In this document: positions 42,401-52,913 of the stretch, in pieces
Layout: every line of letters begins with the position of its first letter
Position numbering within the stretch: the first letter of the stretch is position 1
From: Ichthyophis bannanicus
Lineage: Eukaryota > Chordata > Amphibia > Gymnophiona > Ichthyophiidae
Assembly: GCA_033557465.1 (NCBI GenBank)
Contig: CM066033.1
Location: 11,905,080 to 11,969,079, forward strand
Direction: 5' to 3'
DNA: 64,000 nt
The notes under the pieces: generated by a model
The model's input: the letters and a program-made list of their open reading frames with translations, nothing else
Databases searched by the model: none
Told to the model about the DNA's origin: nothing
Translations under genes and position numbers: made by a program

Positions 42401-43247
42401 GAACCAAACAAAGGATCCTAATTTTGATTTAAGGCACAAAACTGAGGTCCTTTCCCCTTCTTTTATATAAGGTTTTTCAATTTGTTTGAGTTTTTTCAAA
42501 TTGCATTTGGTGTCATCATTAGGGTGAAAGAATAATTAGAAAAAAATCATTTTGGGAACAATATTCATAGATTACTTGCATTGTTAATTATTAGTTTTGC
42601 GCATACCATGACAGTCATGAACCTCACGTCTGAGCCAAGGAATGTGGAGTATGATCTCCAGTGTGTATTCTTTCATGCATATACTTTTTTGATTGAAGCT
42701 TTTATCACATTCAGAATATTTAAATTGTTCCAGTCCACTATGAATTATTTCATGCTTTCTTTGATCTGATTTTGATATAAAATGTTTATTACATTCAGAT
42801 CTCAACTCATTTCTCTCCAGATTATACTCTTTCATGAATTTTTAGGCCAGTTTTATAAGTAAAGTTTTTAATACACTGAGAACATTTAGATGCCTTCTCT
42901 CCAGTATGTATTCTTTCATGAATTCTTAGGCTAGCTTTGTTAGCAAACCTCTTATCCCATTCTGAACATTTAAATGTTTTTTCTTGGGGCGGTTTCTCCA
43001 AATGGGCTAGTTCTGCGCATACTATAACAGTCATGAACCTCACTTCTAAGGCAGGGTGTGTGGAGTATGATTTCAGTCTCTCAAATTTACTGCTAATGCT
43101 CAGCCTAGTACTTGCACTGTGCCAAAAAAGCTTCCTTCTAGAGTTTGTAAGATGTAACCAGCATGGCTAATTTTTTTTCTAGTATGTATTCTTTCATGCA
43201 TTTTTAGATTACCTTTTCACTTTAAGCTTTTATCACATTCAGAACAT
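39440..43247 (-). repeat. Decayed repeats of zinc-finger plus LINE-endonuclease units
   Basis: Similar blocks occur near 39490-39760, 40560-40790, 41500-41720, 42590-42680 and 43000-43170. Each joins, on the minus strand, a LINE C-terminal piece to a segment reading HDCHGMCKTxPFAE-like and then a broken zinc finger (for example CSEWDKRFANKASLRIHERI near 42930). Between the markers at 39760-40180 and 40740-41170 the minus strand reads TWDTPILTDKKLDVRKPDIV, SVPSDYSVN and KYQEMQSKTKRMW, the PD-(D/E)XK-like region of some LINEs. All are degenerate. Confidence 0.6.
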
Positions 43248-43329
43248 TTAAATGGCTTCTCTCCAGTGTGTATTCTCATGAATTTGTAAATCACTTTTTT
43301 GCGTGAAGCTTTTCTCACATTGACAACAT
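43248..43329 (-). pseudogene. Frameshifted terminal zinc finger
   Basis: The finger FKCCQCEKSFTQKSDLQIHE follows the main array but in another frame, because the preceding TGEKP linker has lost 2 bp near 43330-43350. A second 2-bp loss near 43275 ends it in WREAI. More broken fingers follow to about 43150. Confidence 0.7.
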
Positions 43330-45017
43330 TTAAATGGTTTCTCTTGTGTGTATTCTCTTATGACGTTGTAGATTACCTTTATTTTTGAAGCTTTTCTCAC
43401 ATTCAGAACATTTAAATGGTTTCTCTCCAGTGTGCATTCTCTCATGGATTTGTAGATTACTTTTGCGATTGAAGCCTTTATGACATTCAGAACATTTAAA
43501 TGGTTTTTCTCCAGTGTGTATTTTTTCATGAAATTGTAGATTACATTTTCGATTGAAGCTTTTATGACATTCAGAACATTTAAACGGTTTTTCTCCAGTG
43601 TGTATTCTCTCATGAATTTGTAGTTTACCTTTTTGATTGAAGCTTTTCTCACATTCAGAACATTTAAATGGTTTCTCTCCAGTGTGTATTTTCCCATGAA
43701 TTCGTAGACCACTTTTATGAGTGAAGCTTTTCTCACATTCAGAACATTTAAATGGTTTCTCTCCAGTGTGTATTCTCTCATGACCTTGTAGATCATATTT
43801 TTGAGTGAAGCTTTTCTCACATTCAGAACATTTAAATGGTTTCTCTCCAGTGTGTATTTTCCCATGAATTCGTAGACCACTTTTATGAGTGAAGCTTTTC
43901 TCACATTCAGAACATTTAAATGGTTTCTCTCCAGTGTGTATTCTCTCATGACCTTGTAGATCATATTTTTGAGTGAAGCTTTTCTCACATTCAGAACATT
44001 TAAATGGTTTCTCTCCAGTGTGTATTCTCTCATGACCTTGTAGATCATATTTTTGAGTGAAGCTTTTCTCACATTCAGAACATTTAAATGGTTTCTCTCC
44101 AGTGTGTATTCTCTCATGAATTTGTAGTTTACATTTTCGATTGAAGCTTTTATGACATTCAGAACATTTAAATGGCTTTTCTCCAGTGTGTATTTTTTCA
44201 TGAAATTGTAGATTACATTTTCGATTGAAACTTTTATGACATTCAGAACATTTAAATGGTTTTTCTCCAGTGTGTATTTTTTCATGAATTTGTAGATTAC
44301 CTTTTCGATTGAAGCTTTTATGACATTCAGAACATTTAAATTGTTTCTCTCCAGTGTGTATTCTCTCATGACGTTGTAGATCATTGTTTTGCGTGAAGCT
44401 TTTCTCACATTCACAACATTTAAATGGTTTCAGTCTACTATGAATTATTTCATGGCTTCTTTGATGTGATTTTGATTTTAAACATTTTCCACGTTGAGAA
44501 CATTTAAAGAGTTTGTCTCTAGTGTGATTTCTTTCAGGATTTCGTAAGTTAACTTTTTGATTGAAATTTTTATCACACTGCAAGAATTCAAATGGCTTCT
44601 GTGTTTTGAGAAATTTCTGATAAATTTTAATCTGTGACCTGTGTGTAAAACATTTTTTACTTTCTGTACCCTGGAATGGCTTGACTTGACTATGAAACAG
44701 TTTTTCTGCTGTCAGGTTTGGCTTGTTAGTGCATCTTTCTTCACATGCTGTACATTTAAATGGTTTCACTTCTTCATTAAGTCTCTTACTTTGTTCAACA
44801 GTTGGACACTGATTGGAATTATCCTCTTGTTCAGTGTATGTGCTGGGTCTCTCTCTTTTCTGAGCTTTTTCTTTCTCTCTTGGCAATGTTACTCTAACGA
44901 TACCTTCTTCACAGTCAGCTGAAGGATCTGTTCTGGAGGGGTCCCTCTGTTTCCATTTCTTCCTCTGTTGCCCATTAAACATTTCCATTCTCTCACTGTT
45001 ATGTCTGGATCCATTAC
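43330..45017 (-). CDS. C2H2 zinc-finger exon (KRAB-ZNF-type last exon)
   Basis: The exon opens at 45017 after a splice acceptor (TTCAATAG) and stays open to a stop at 43330; the first ATG in frame is at 44988 (MEMFNGQQRKKWKQRDPS). The leader of about 190 residues includes four decayed fingers. Thirteen canonical fingers follow (CSECxKSFx5Lx2H, TGEKPFK linkers). Helix types repeat: TQKYDLQ three times, THKSGLR twice, NRKCNLQ twice. Such proteins bind DNA in the nucleus; the KRAB exon that would recruit TRIM28 is not in view and would lie upstream beyond the LINE at 45088-50290. The array ends prematurely in HTRETI through a 2-bp deletion. It may be a functional gene with a shortened array, or a recent pseudogene. 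Confidence 0.82.
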
Positions 45018-45363
45018 CTATTGAATATAAGTGAAAGTAAGATCACTAATTTTACAGCTATAGAGAAGGACACAGATAATAAATTATTTTTTATTATTTA
45101 TTTATTTATTTCAACTTCTTATATACCGCACTCTTTGACATCAGCGCGGTTTACAAATAACAGAAAGGAACCAGAACAACAGGCTGTTTGGTATTACATA
45201 TAACAGGAGTATCAACTTGGATAACATGGGAGAACTATTTACATGGAGTATATAATCTATTAGCTAGATAGCATGCTCGAACTATTTACATAAAATTAGC
45301 AGTGATGCTTGGAACAAGAGGGATATTGTGGATTATACTAGGGTGAGGCTGTTATGTTACGGT

Positions 45364-48300
45364 TCATGTAGGGTAGTATTTGATGAAAAGGTGCAGTTTA
45401 AGGGCCTTTCTGAACTGGGTTAGGTCGGTTATGGTGCGGAGATCAGGTGGGAGAGCATTCCAGTATTTTGGTGCGCTAAACATGAAAGCTCTGTTTGATG
45501 TTGATAGGCTGCACGTTGTTATAGCCTTTGGGGTTGTTAGTGAGTTTAATGCTGCATGTCTCCTATTTCTATTTGATGGGACGGATTGGATGAGTTTGGT
45601 AAGTGATGTGGACGATAAACCATTTAAGGCCTTAAATGTGAGAAGGAGGGTTTTGAATGTAAGTCTTCCGTGTATGGGGAGCCAATGGAGCTCTTTGAGG
45701 ATAGGTGTGATGTGTTCACTTCTGGCCGCTCCTAGAAGAACCCTGGCAGCGGTGTTCATTGCGAGTTGCAAGGAGCTTATTGTGGATTGTGGGAGTCCTT
45801 GTAGAATGGAATTGGCGAAGTCGAAGTACGGCAGTATCAGTGCTTGGTAGATGGTTCTGAAGTCTTCGTGGTCTAGTAGGGGACGCAGGTGTCTAAGAGT
45901 GCGTATCTTGAAGTATACAGATTTTACGATATTGTTTATGTGTGATTTCATGTCGAGCCTATGGTCTAGTGTGACTCCGAGGTATTTTATTGTATCCTTG
46001 GTGCCTAGGTCAGCTCCCTTGACACTTATATGTGGTGGTGGGGTGAAGTTGGGGTCTCTTGTGATAAAGAGAACCTCAGTTTTCTTATGCTGAATGCGGA
46101 GGTTCTGTGACAGGAGCCATTGTGATACTGCATCGAAGCAGTTTGTTATAGGCAGTAAGTCCATTTGCATTGTGGAAAATGGCATGTAGAGTAGGATATC
46201 GTCGGCGTATATCATACATTTCACATTGAAGGACCTGATGATATCGCAGATAGGCTGCATATAGACGTTGAACAAGAGGGATGAGAGTGAGGACCCCTGC
46301 GGAACGCCTTGTCTTTGATGGAAGAGTTTTGATTCTCCTGTTGCGGATTTGACGTATTGCATTCTGGTGTCGAGGTATGATTTACACCATTCAAGTGCTG
46401 AGTTGCAGATGCCTTTTCCTTCCAGTCGACCGAGGAGAATCTCGTGATTTACCGAGTCAAACGCTGCTGCTATATCCAAGAAGATTAGCACGACGCCTTG
46501 TCGGATGTTGTCTATGGTATTGAGAATATCATTGAAGAGGGTGGTAAGCAGTGTCTCGACGCCGTGGAATTCTCTGAAACCGTGTTGAGAATAGTCTAGA
46601 GGGGCTGCGGAGTCGATGTGGTCTTGGATTTGGCGCTGTGCCTCTTTCTCAAAGATCTTTGCTAAGAGGGGGATACTGGCTATTGGCCTGTAGGAGTCTG
46701 GCCGTTTTGGATCCAGTTTAGCGTTTTTCAGTAGTGGCCTGATGGATGTGAGTTTTAATGCAGATGGGAAGGCGCCAGAAGTGAAAGAGAGGTTCATGAT
46801 TCTTGCAATGAAGGTGCTAAAGTCACCCCGCAGGTCCTTTATCCAAAAGGCTGGGCAGGGATCGGTTTGCGCAGTGGTCGTGTTGAGTGAGGAGATGGTG
46901 TCTTCAATGTGTTTAGAAGAAGGCGTGTGAAGTGCGGATAGGGATGTTGGGCAGGTCGTTTCTTGTATATTGTTTTTTGAGAGTTCATCTGTCTGTAGGA
47001 GTTTTGATTGCAAGTAATCAGCGAATTCTTGCGGGTGGATATCATTATTTTGTTCAGAAGATGGTTCCTTTGATAGTGACTTAACCAGGTTGAAAAGGTC
47101 ACGAGGTTTGTTCAATGATCTCTTGAGCATATCTGAGTGGTATTGCTTCTTTCTGGCTGCGATTGCCTCGCGGTGAGTTGAGAGGTGAAGAATGTAGGCT
47201 TCGTGGTCGTCGGTAGCTAGTGAGTGGCGCCAGCGTTTTTCTAGCCTTTGTAGGTGCGTAAGGGAGGCCCGTAGTTCCGGGGAAAACCATGGTGCAGAGG
47301 TTCTTTTCCCTGATAAGGTCTTTTTGTTTGGTAGTTGAGCAACAGCGTTGAGGCTGTCGTTCCAGGCAGCGATTGACTCGTCGAGGTTGAGTGATGTGTT
47401 GTTGAGGATTGGTTGGGTACTTGACAGAATAAGTTCTCTGTTGAAAGGTCGAAAGCCCCGTGTTACTCTGGATGTATTGGCGAGTTTGCTGGTGTTCAAA
47501 TTATGACTGTTGTTCAGAGGGATTCGTAGGTTTATGAGTTTATGGTCAGACCATGGGACATCGGTGACCGATGTTATAATGTTGCTGTTTTGCTCGGCGA
47601 CATGGTGTGGGGCAAATACCATGTCAAGAATGTTTCCTTTGGAATGAGTGGGTTCAGTGATCATTTGTTTATAACCAAGATTTTCGATGGCATTGAGGAG
47701 TGAGGAGGATTGGTTTTGTTGTAGTGATGGGAGGTTCAGGTCTCCCATAATCCAGTTGGGAGTGTTGGGGTTGCTGGTGTCAGCGGCCAGATCCAATATA
47801 GTGGGCAGGTCATCTGGGGAGCTCGAGGGGGCTCTGTAGACCAGGATTATGGAGCATTGTTTATTGGCTATGGTGATTATGTCCAGATTGTTTGTGCTAT
47901 GGGAGTTAGTCATGTTGAAGAGGAGTTCAGACTTGGTGAGTATGAGTGCTCCTCCTCCTTTCTTGTTTTCTCTGTGGGTTGTGTGTATAGTGAAGTTTGG
48001 TGGAATGAGTTGGTTGATAAGGACATTGTCTTCTTTAGATAACCAGGTTTCGGTGATCATGAGAGCATCAAGATCATAGAGGGTAACTATGTCTAGGATT
48101 ACAGGCCATTTTTTTCGAATTGATCGAGCATTTATAAGGGCACATTTTAGGCTTTTTGAGGGCGATGGTTTGTGTTGCTTCAGGTTGCTGGATTGCTGTA
48201 TTGCAATGTGGATCAGGTGGGAGTGTCGGATGTGCGCTTCCCTAGTCGGATACTGAAAAGGGTTGCCTGTCCATTGCTTTCCGTGGTTTTTGAGGATGGG

Positions 48301-48474
48301 GATAAGACTGTAGGTGGGGGAGTAGGCAATGGTGGCTCCGAGCCAATCTGTGAGAAGATAGAAACTGAGGAGAGTAATGAAGTGGAGAGACATTTTGGTT
48401 TCTGGGATATAGTATGAGGTGGTAATTGAGTTTTGGGTGGTAGGAATACACAATACAGTGGTAAGAATACACAA
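45364..48474 (-). CDS. LINE ORF2: AP endonuclease and reverse transcriptase, intact
   Basis: This open frame of 1036 codons has no stop. The endonuclease part (about residues 105-320) shows CALINARSIRKK (Asn), MITETWLS (Glu), WIMGDLNLPS (Asp) and VPWSDHKLIN (His), all catalytic residues. The RT part (about 520-800) shows SYRPIASIPLLAKIFEK, GVVLIFLDIAAAFDSVNH (motif A), QGVPQGSSLSSLLFNVY and MIYADDILLY (motif C, YADD intact). The C-terminus has LKELHWLPIHGRLTFKTLL and ends FRKALKLHLFIKYYPT. The protein nicks the target and copies its RNA there. The likely start is one of several Met; the first 60 residues look non-conserved. Intactness suggests recent or ongoing activity. Confidence 0.9.
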   Translation of the reverse strand: MCILTTVLCIPTTQNSITTSYYIPETKMSLHFITLLSFYLLTDWLGATIAYSPTYSLIPILKNHGKQWTGNPFQYPTREAHIRHSHLIHIAIQQSSNLKQHKPSPSKSLKCALINARSIRKKWPVILDIVTLYDLDALMITETWLSKEDNVLINQLIPPNFTIHTTHRENKKGGGALILTKSELLFNMTNSHSTNNLDIITIANKQCSIILVYRAPSSSPDDLPTILDLAADTSNPNTPNWIMGDLNLPSLQQNQSSSLLNAIENLGYKQMITEPTHSKGNILDMVFAPHHVAEQNSNIITSVTDVPWSDHKLINLRIPLNNSHNLNTSKLANTSRVTRGFRPFNRELILSSTQPILNNTSLNLDESIAAWNDSLNAVAQLPNKKTLSGKRTSAPWFSPELRASLTHLQRLEKRWRHSLATDDHEAYILHLSTHREAIAARKKQYHSDMLKRSLNKPRDLFNLVKSLSKEPSSEQNNDIHPQEFADYLQSKLLQTDELSKNNIQETTCPTSLSALHTPSSKHIEDTISSLNTTTAQTDPCPAFWIKDLRGDFSTFIARIMNLSFTSGAFPSALKLTSIRPLLKNAKLDPKRPDSYRPIASIPLLAKIFEKEAQRQIQDHIDSAAPLDYSQHGFREFHGVETLLTTLFNDILNTIDNIRQGVVLIFLDIAAAFDSVNHEILLGRLEGKGICNSALEWCKSYLDTRMQYVKSATGESKLFHQRQGVPQGSSLSSLLFNVYMQPICDIIRSFNVKCMIYADDILLYMPFSTMQMDLLPITNCFDAVSQWLLSQNLRIQHKKTEVLFITRDPNFTPPPHISVKGADLGTKDTIKYLGVTLDHRLDMKSHINNIVKSVYFKIRTLRHLRPLLDHEDFRTIYQALILPYFDFANSILQGLPQSTISSLQLAMNTAARVLLGAARSEHITPILKELHWLPIHGRLTFKTLLLTFKALNGLSSTSLTKLIQSVPSNRNRRHAALNSLTTPKAITTCSLSTSNRAFMFSAPKYWNALPPDLRTITDLTQFRKALKLHLFIKYYPT

Positions 48475-48644
48475 TACAGTATACAGGTAATTTCACAGTA
48501 CAGTATACAGACTATTAGGTGGTAACAAAGATATCACTGATTAAGGTGTATGTTACAAGGCTAGTAATGACTATAGCAAAATATAGGCTAGTAATGATTA
48601 GTAATGACTATAGCAAGGCTAGTAATGATTATAGCAAAATATAA

Positions 48645-48960
48645 CAGATGACGTGTGTGTGCGTGTGTGAATGCTATACAGACAACTGTAAGAGTAAGAC
48701 CAATGGAGAGAGTCAGGTGTGAGGGTATGAGAATGCAATACAGGCAACTGTAAGAGTTAGGCAAATATAACAGGTGTAAGGTGTGTGTGTGTGTGAATGC
48801 TATACAGACAACTGTAAGAGTAAGACCAATGAAGAGAGTCAGCTGTGAGGGTATGAGAATGCAATACAGGCAACTGTAAGAGTTAGGCAAATATAACAGG
48901 TGTCAGGTATGTGTGTGTGTGAATGCGATACAGACAACTGTAAGAGTCAGGCTGATGAAG
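48645..48960 (-). repeat. 126-bp tandem repeat with GT runs
   Basis: The unit recurs at a 126-bp period (ATGCTATACAGACAACTGTA at 48671 and 48797, ATGCGATACAGACAACTGTA at 48923). Each unit also holds a GT microsatellite and a half-repeat with GCAATACAGGCAACTGTAAG. It lies just upstream of the LINE ORF. Confidence 0.85.
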
Positions 48961-49363
48961 ACAGTGTTTGTGAGTGGTGTTGCTTGGTGAGGGTGAAGTG
49001 GGAGGTCAGTTGGGAGTGAGTGCTGGCGACAGTATAAGACAGTATATGACAACATAAAACAGCAGAATCTTGATGGTTACTGACAACAGTGTGGGACTAG
49101 TCAGGAGTATAGGCAGTTCGTTGGATCTTAGGGTGTATATTCAAGGGACAGTCATGAAATGCTATAAGTGGCAGTAAGTGGGATTGCTTTGAACTGCTGA
49201 GTGAAATTCTTGGTTAGAGAGCTGAAGTATACTTGCTGTGAGTTCGGACAGTACGCTGGAGACGACTGAGGGTTCAAGTTGGGGGTCGGGTGTGGTTGCA
49301 GACTTCTTGGCTTAGCTGTTACTCGGTGACATTTGAGAGTGCCTTTGCCTAAGGGCCTAAGGG

Positions 49364-49801
49364 CTCCGCCTCCCACAGCCCCGACTGGGCCGGAGGTCTC
49401 CTGAGCAGGCTAAGATGGCTGCTGCCTGCTCAGGTGTGCTCTACCCCGATCGGGGAGCACAGAGCCGGTGGGGAGCTGAAGAGGGATGATTTCCTGACGG
49501 CGGCTGCTTTTCTGAGGCAGGCTCCGCCTCCCACAGCCCCGACTGGGCCGGAGGTCTCCTGAGCAGGCTAAGATGGCTGCTGCCTGCTCAGGCGTGCTCT
49601 ACCCCGATCGGGGAGCACAGAGCCGGTGGGGAGCTGAAGAGGGATGATTTCCTGACGGCGGCTGCTTTTCTGAGGCAGGCTCCGCCTCCCACAGCCCCGA
49701 CTGGGCCGGAGGTCTCCTGAGCAGGCTAAGATGGCTGCTGCCTGCTCAGGCGTGCTCTACCCCGATCGGGGAGCACAGAGCCGGTGGGGAGCTGAAGAGG
49801 G
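49364..49801 (-). repeat. 158-bp GC-rich tandem repeat, 2.8 copies
   Basis: Copies start at 49364, 49522 and 49680 (CTCCGCCTCCCACAGCCCCG). They are almost identical. Each contains the palindrome CCCCGATCGGGG. They lie in the 5' part of the minus-strand LINE, like promoter monomers of mouse L1. Confidence 0.9.
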
Positions 49802-49981
49802 TTTGGCAAAGACAGTGCAGTCCCTTCTAGAGGCCATGTGCGTGGACTTCTAATCTTGTGTCATTTTGATGTGGTGGTGGTTGGCTTCGGAGTGCTGTTG
49901 CTTCCTTGGAGGTCCCCGCCTAAGGGCCACGCCAAAGGGCCCTCTGGCGAGGCCCTCAGGCGCGGGCCCGCCAGGCGCGGG

Positions 49982-50290
49982 TGCGCCCGATGGCGCTCCT
50001 TTTAAACTGCAGCTGGCCTGCCCCGATTGGGTGGAGGAAGACTGGAGGGCGTCCTTCTCCTTGCCGGGTGCTCGATCCCTCCTGGGAGAGCCGCGGCCGG
50101 GCGGGAAGTGGTGGAGGCAGCAAGAGGGAGCCTGCGCCCGATGGCGCTCCTTTTAAACTGCAGCTGGCCTGCCCCGATTGGGTGGAGGAAGACTGGAGGG
50201 CGTCCTTCTCCTTGCCGGGTGCTCGATCCCTCCTGGGAGAGCCGCGGCCGGGCGGGAAGTGGTGGAGGCAGCAAGAGGTGGAGGCAGCAA
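49982..50290 (-). repeat. 151-bp GC-rich tandem repeat, 2 copies
   Basis: Copies start at 49982 and 50133 (TGCGCCCGATGGCGCTCCTT) and end in GGTGGAGGCAGCAAGAGG, with a short extra repeat of that end. It is a second monomer type at the outermost 5' end of the LINE. Confidence 0.88.
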
Positions 50291-50549
50291 AATATCCCCA
50301 AAGATATTTGCTGGGCTAAGGAGCCATACAGTATAAAAGAAATGGGAGCTGGTTTTGCTTGTAGACTGGTACAAGTCAGAAATAGCACATGAAGAGAGAA
50401 GACCACTGGATTTCATCCTACTGGTTCTGGGCGTCTCATCCTCACCTCTAGCCTCCGCCCTGAATCCCTTCACTCACATTACAGCTGCTAAAGTCCACTG
50501 AGAATTTGCGAAAGACTCTGCAACTCCCAGATGGACTAGTTATATTCAT

Positions 50550-51540
50550 AGGAACATAAGAAATGTCATACTAGGTCAGACCAAGATCCATCAAGCCCAG
50601 TATCCTGCTTCCAACAGTGGCCAATCCAAGTTACGAGTACCTAGCAGTTTCCCAAAAAGACATAGTTTCCAGAATGCTTGTATTGGGGTAAGCAGTGCAT
50701 TACCCAGGTCTCCTTTGTTAATGGTATATGGATCTTTCCTCCAGGAATTTGTTCACAACTTTTTCAAACCCAGCTACACGAGCAGCTTTTAGTACATCCT
50801 CCAGTAATGAATTCTAGAGTTTGATTACATGTTAAATGAAGCAATATTTCCTCTTATTAGTCTTAAATGGGTTACACCATAGCTTCAATGCATGTCCCCT
50901 AGTCTTTCTACTTTTTGATGGCGTAAAGAATTGATCTACGTTTACCTGTTCCACTCTATTCATTAATTTATAGACTTCTATCATATCTACCCTCAGCCGA
51001 CTGTTTTCTAGGTTGAAGAGCCCTAAGCTTTTAAACTTCTCCTCATATTCAAGGTGTGGTCACACCATGAAGCGACAAAAAGGCATTATAATATTCTTTG
51101 TTTTATTCTCCATGCCTTGCCTTATGATTCCTAGCATCTTATTTGCCTTCCTAGCTGCTACTGCACACTGGGCGGAGGATTTCAATGTGCTATCCAATGT
51201 GCCTAAATCTTTTTCCCAGGTGGTGATTCCTAATGTGAAACCTTACATCATGTAACTTTAGTTTGGCTTTTTCTTTCCTAGGTGCATCACTTTGCATGTG
51301 TCCACATTAAATTTCACCTGACATTTGAACGTCCAGTCTTCCAATTTATCAAGGTCCTCTTGAAATTTTTCACAATCCTCTTGGGTTTTAACAACTTTGA
51401 TTAATTTTGCGTCATCTACAAAGCAAAGAGTTCATTCAGTTTCTCCGCTATGGCTATGTCCCCTCTTAGTGCCCCTTTTACCTCTCTATCATCTAATGGT
51501 CTAACTGACTCTGTCCCAGGTTTTTTGCTATGAATGTACT
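50550..51540 (-). mobile_element. CR1/L2-type LINE, 3' half
   Basis: It is parallel to 30251-30830. The minus strand carries a post-RT segment (near 51150-51240) and a 3' UTR with conserved blocks, ending near 50550 (GGAACATAAGAAATGTCATA). The 5' half of the same or a similar element continues at 52425-52913. Confidence 0.7.
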
Positions 51541-51559
51541 TGAAAAAGTCTTCACTATC

Positions 51560-52424
51560 AGGGTCGTCCATTCCTGCTATTCGTCCCCTCTGCCGACCCC
51601 GAATAATTTCCCTGCATTTTGTATGGGGTGGTTAGATGGGGGTGACGTGAGGGTGGGAAGTGGCCCCGGATATACAGAGCCGATTCCAATGTCGGCCCTG
51701 TATGTCCGGGGCCGGCAAACTGTACGGGGAACTTATTCCACCTCTGAGATAGAATAAGTTCCCCTAATCAGCAGGGAACATTGGGCATTGAAAAAAGTAG
51801 GAGGGGGTAGAGGAGATTCCCCACAGACCGAACCTGGCCTTGGGGCGCCAGATTGGGGGTTGGGCTGCGGGGAATGCAAAATCTGTTTGGGGGCCAGGGA
51901 TCACGGTTCTTGAATGGAGACACGGTGCCATAGCGCCTGGACGTCATGGTCCCACGGCTCCATTCAGGAGCCCTGACTGAGTTATCCGGGCAAGGCCTGT
52001 ATGTGCAGGCTGACTGGGATCAAGGTCCCGTCCTGCACATACAGGCCAGTACGCAATTCTGATCCCATAGGTCTAGACGTGCCCCACCTGATCAGAATCA
52101 TGGCTAACTCTCTGTGTCCGATTCGGATTGTGACTTCTTCTCCTCAGTGATTGTTCTCATCATATTGGTATATCTCTGTCCCACGCCTCTGTCTTTATTC
52201 CTGATTAATTTTCCTTTTGGATCAAGGATCCACTTATCCTTGTATCTTGTTTTCCTGGCTGACCCCCCCATTATTGTGGGCTAACCATGCGCTTGTATGT
52301 ATGATTCCTAAGATATTTTTCTTTGTACTGATTGTTTACTTTGCAAGTTTTTGTTTTCTGTACAAGCGATTATACTTGATTGTTATTGTAAAACTCTATA
52401 AATAAATTAAAAAAAAAAAAAGCA
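51560..52424 (+). mobile_element. Polyadenylated retroelement 3' end with hairpins
   Basis: The segment interrupts the minus-strand LINE and ends in ATAAATAAATT and a run of 13 A (52411-52423), so it is a plus-strand retrotransposed piece, probably the 3' region of an L1-type element. It has no coding capacity. Four strong inverted repeats lie at 51666-51709, 51726-51764, 51911-51966 and 51994-52047. The 5' limit is approximate. Confidence 0.6.
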
Positions 52425-52913
52425 GTACTATGGATTTCCCTGCTGTCCTTCCTCCATTTATTAAATCAAACGCGATCACGCTATGATCACTATTGCCAAG
52501 TGTTCCCAACATCCTTATCTCTTGCACCAGATCTTGGGTTCCACTAAGGGCTAGGTCCAAAATGGCTTCCCCTCTTGTCGGTTAATTAACCAGCTGCTCC
52601 AAGAGGCAGTCATTTATTTCATCTAGAAACTTTATCTCCCTAGCATGTCCTGCCATGACAGTGACCCAGTTGATACCAGGGTAAATGAAATCACCTACAA
52701 TTATTACTGCATTGTAACTTTTGTTAGCTTCCCTGATTTCTTTGAGCATTTCATCATCTATCTGTTCATTCTGACCAGGTCGGTAGTACATCCCCAATGC
52801 CATCGCCTTCCTCTTTTTACATGGCATTTTAATCAATAGAGATTCTATAGTGTATTTTGTTTCCTGCAAAATTTGAATCCTGTATGACTCAAAGCCCTCT
52901 CTAACAGAGTAGA
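52425..52913 (-). pseudogene. LINE endonuclease fragment
   Basis: The minus strand reads MALGMYYRPGQNEQIDDEML, then NAVIIVGDFIYPGINWVT (the GDFN motif of AP-type endonucleases with Asn replaced by Ile) and INDCLLEQLVN. Its upstream part continues in frame on the other side of the L1 insertion at 58837-58905. Confidence 0.75.

Larger units (their letters stand above)
45088..50290 (-). mobile_element. L2-type LINE, apparently full length
   Basis: On the minus strand the element has tandem repeats (50290-48640), a single long ORF (48474-45364) and a 3' UTR ending in a TTTATTTATTTATTT stretch (A-rich repeat tail on its own sense strand, 45088-45115). Shorter relatives lie at 5530, 31005 and 31535. 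It stands upstream of the zinc-finger exon on the same strand, probably inside an intron. The 5' limit is set by the end of the repeats and is approximate. Confidence 0.82.

Noticed and set aside
43248..44414. Open frame of 388 codons on the minus strand with a repeated NHLNVLNVRKAS pattern
   Set aside because: It is the zinc-finger array read in another frame; the 84-bp repeat forces a periodic shadow protein. Only its last 30 codons are a true (frameshifted) finger.
45380..46093. Plus-strand frames of 156 and 80 codons
   Set aside because: They are antisense to the intact LINE ORF2.
49866..50473. Several overlapping 95-134 codon frames on both strands
   Set aside because: They are shadows of the GC-rich 151-bp tandem repeat; none is conserved in form or has a family motif.
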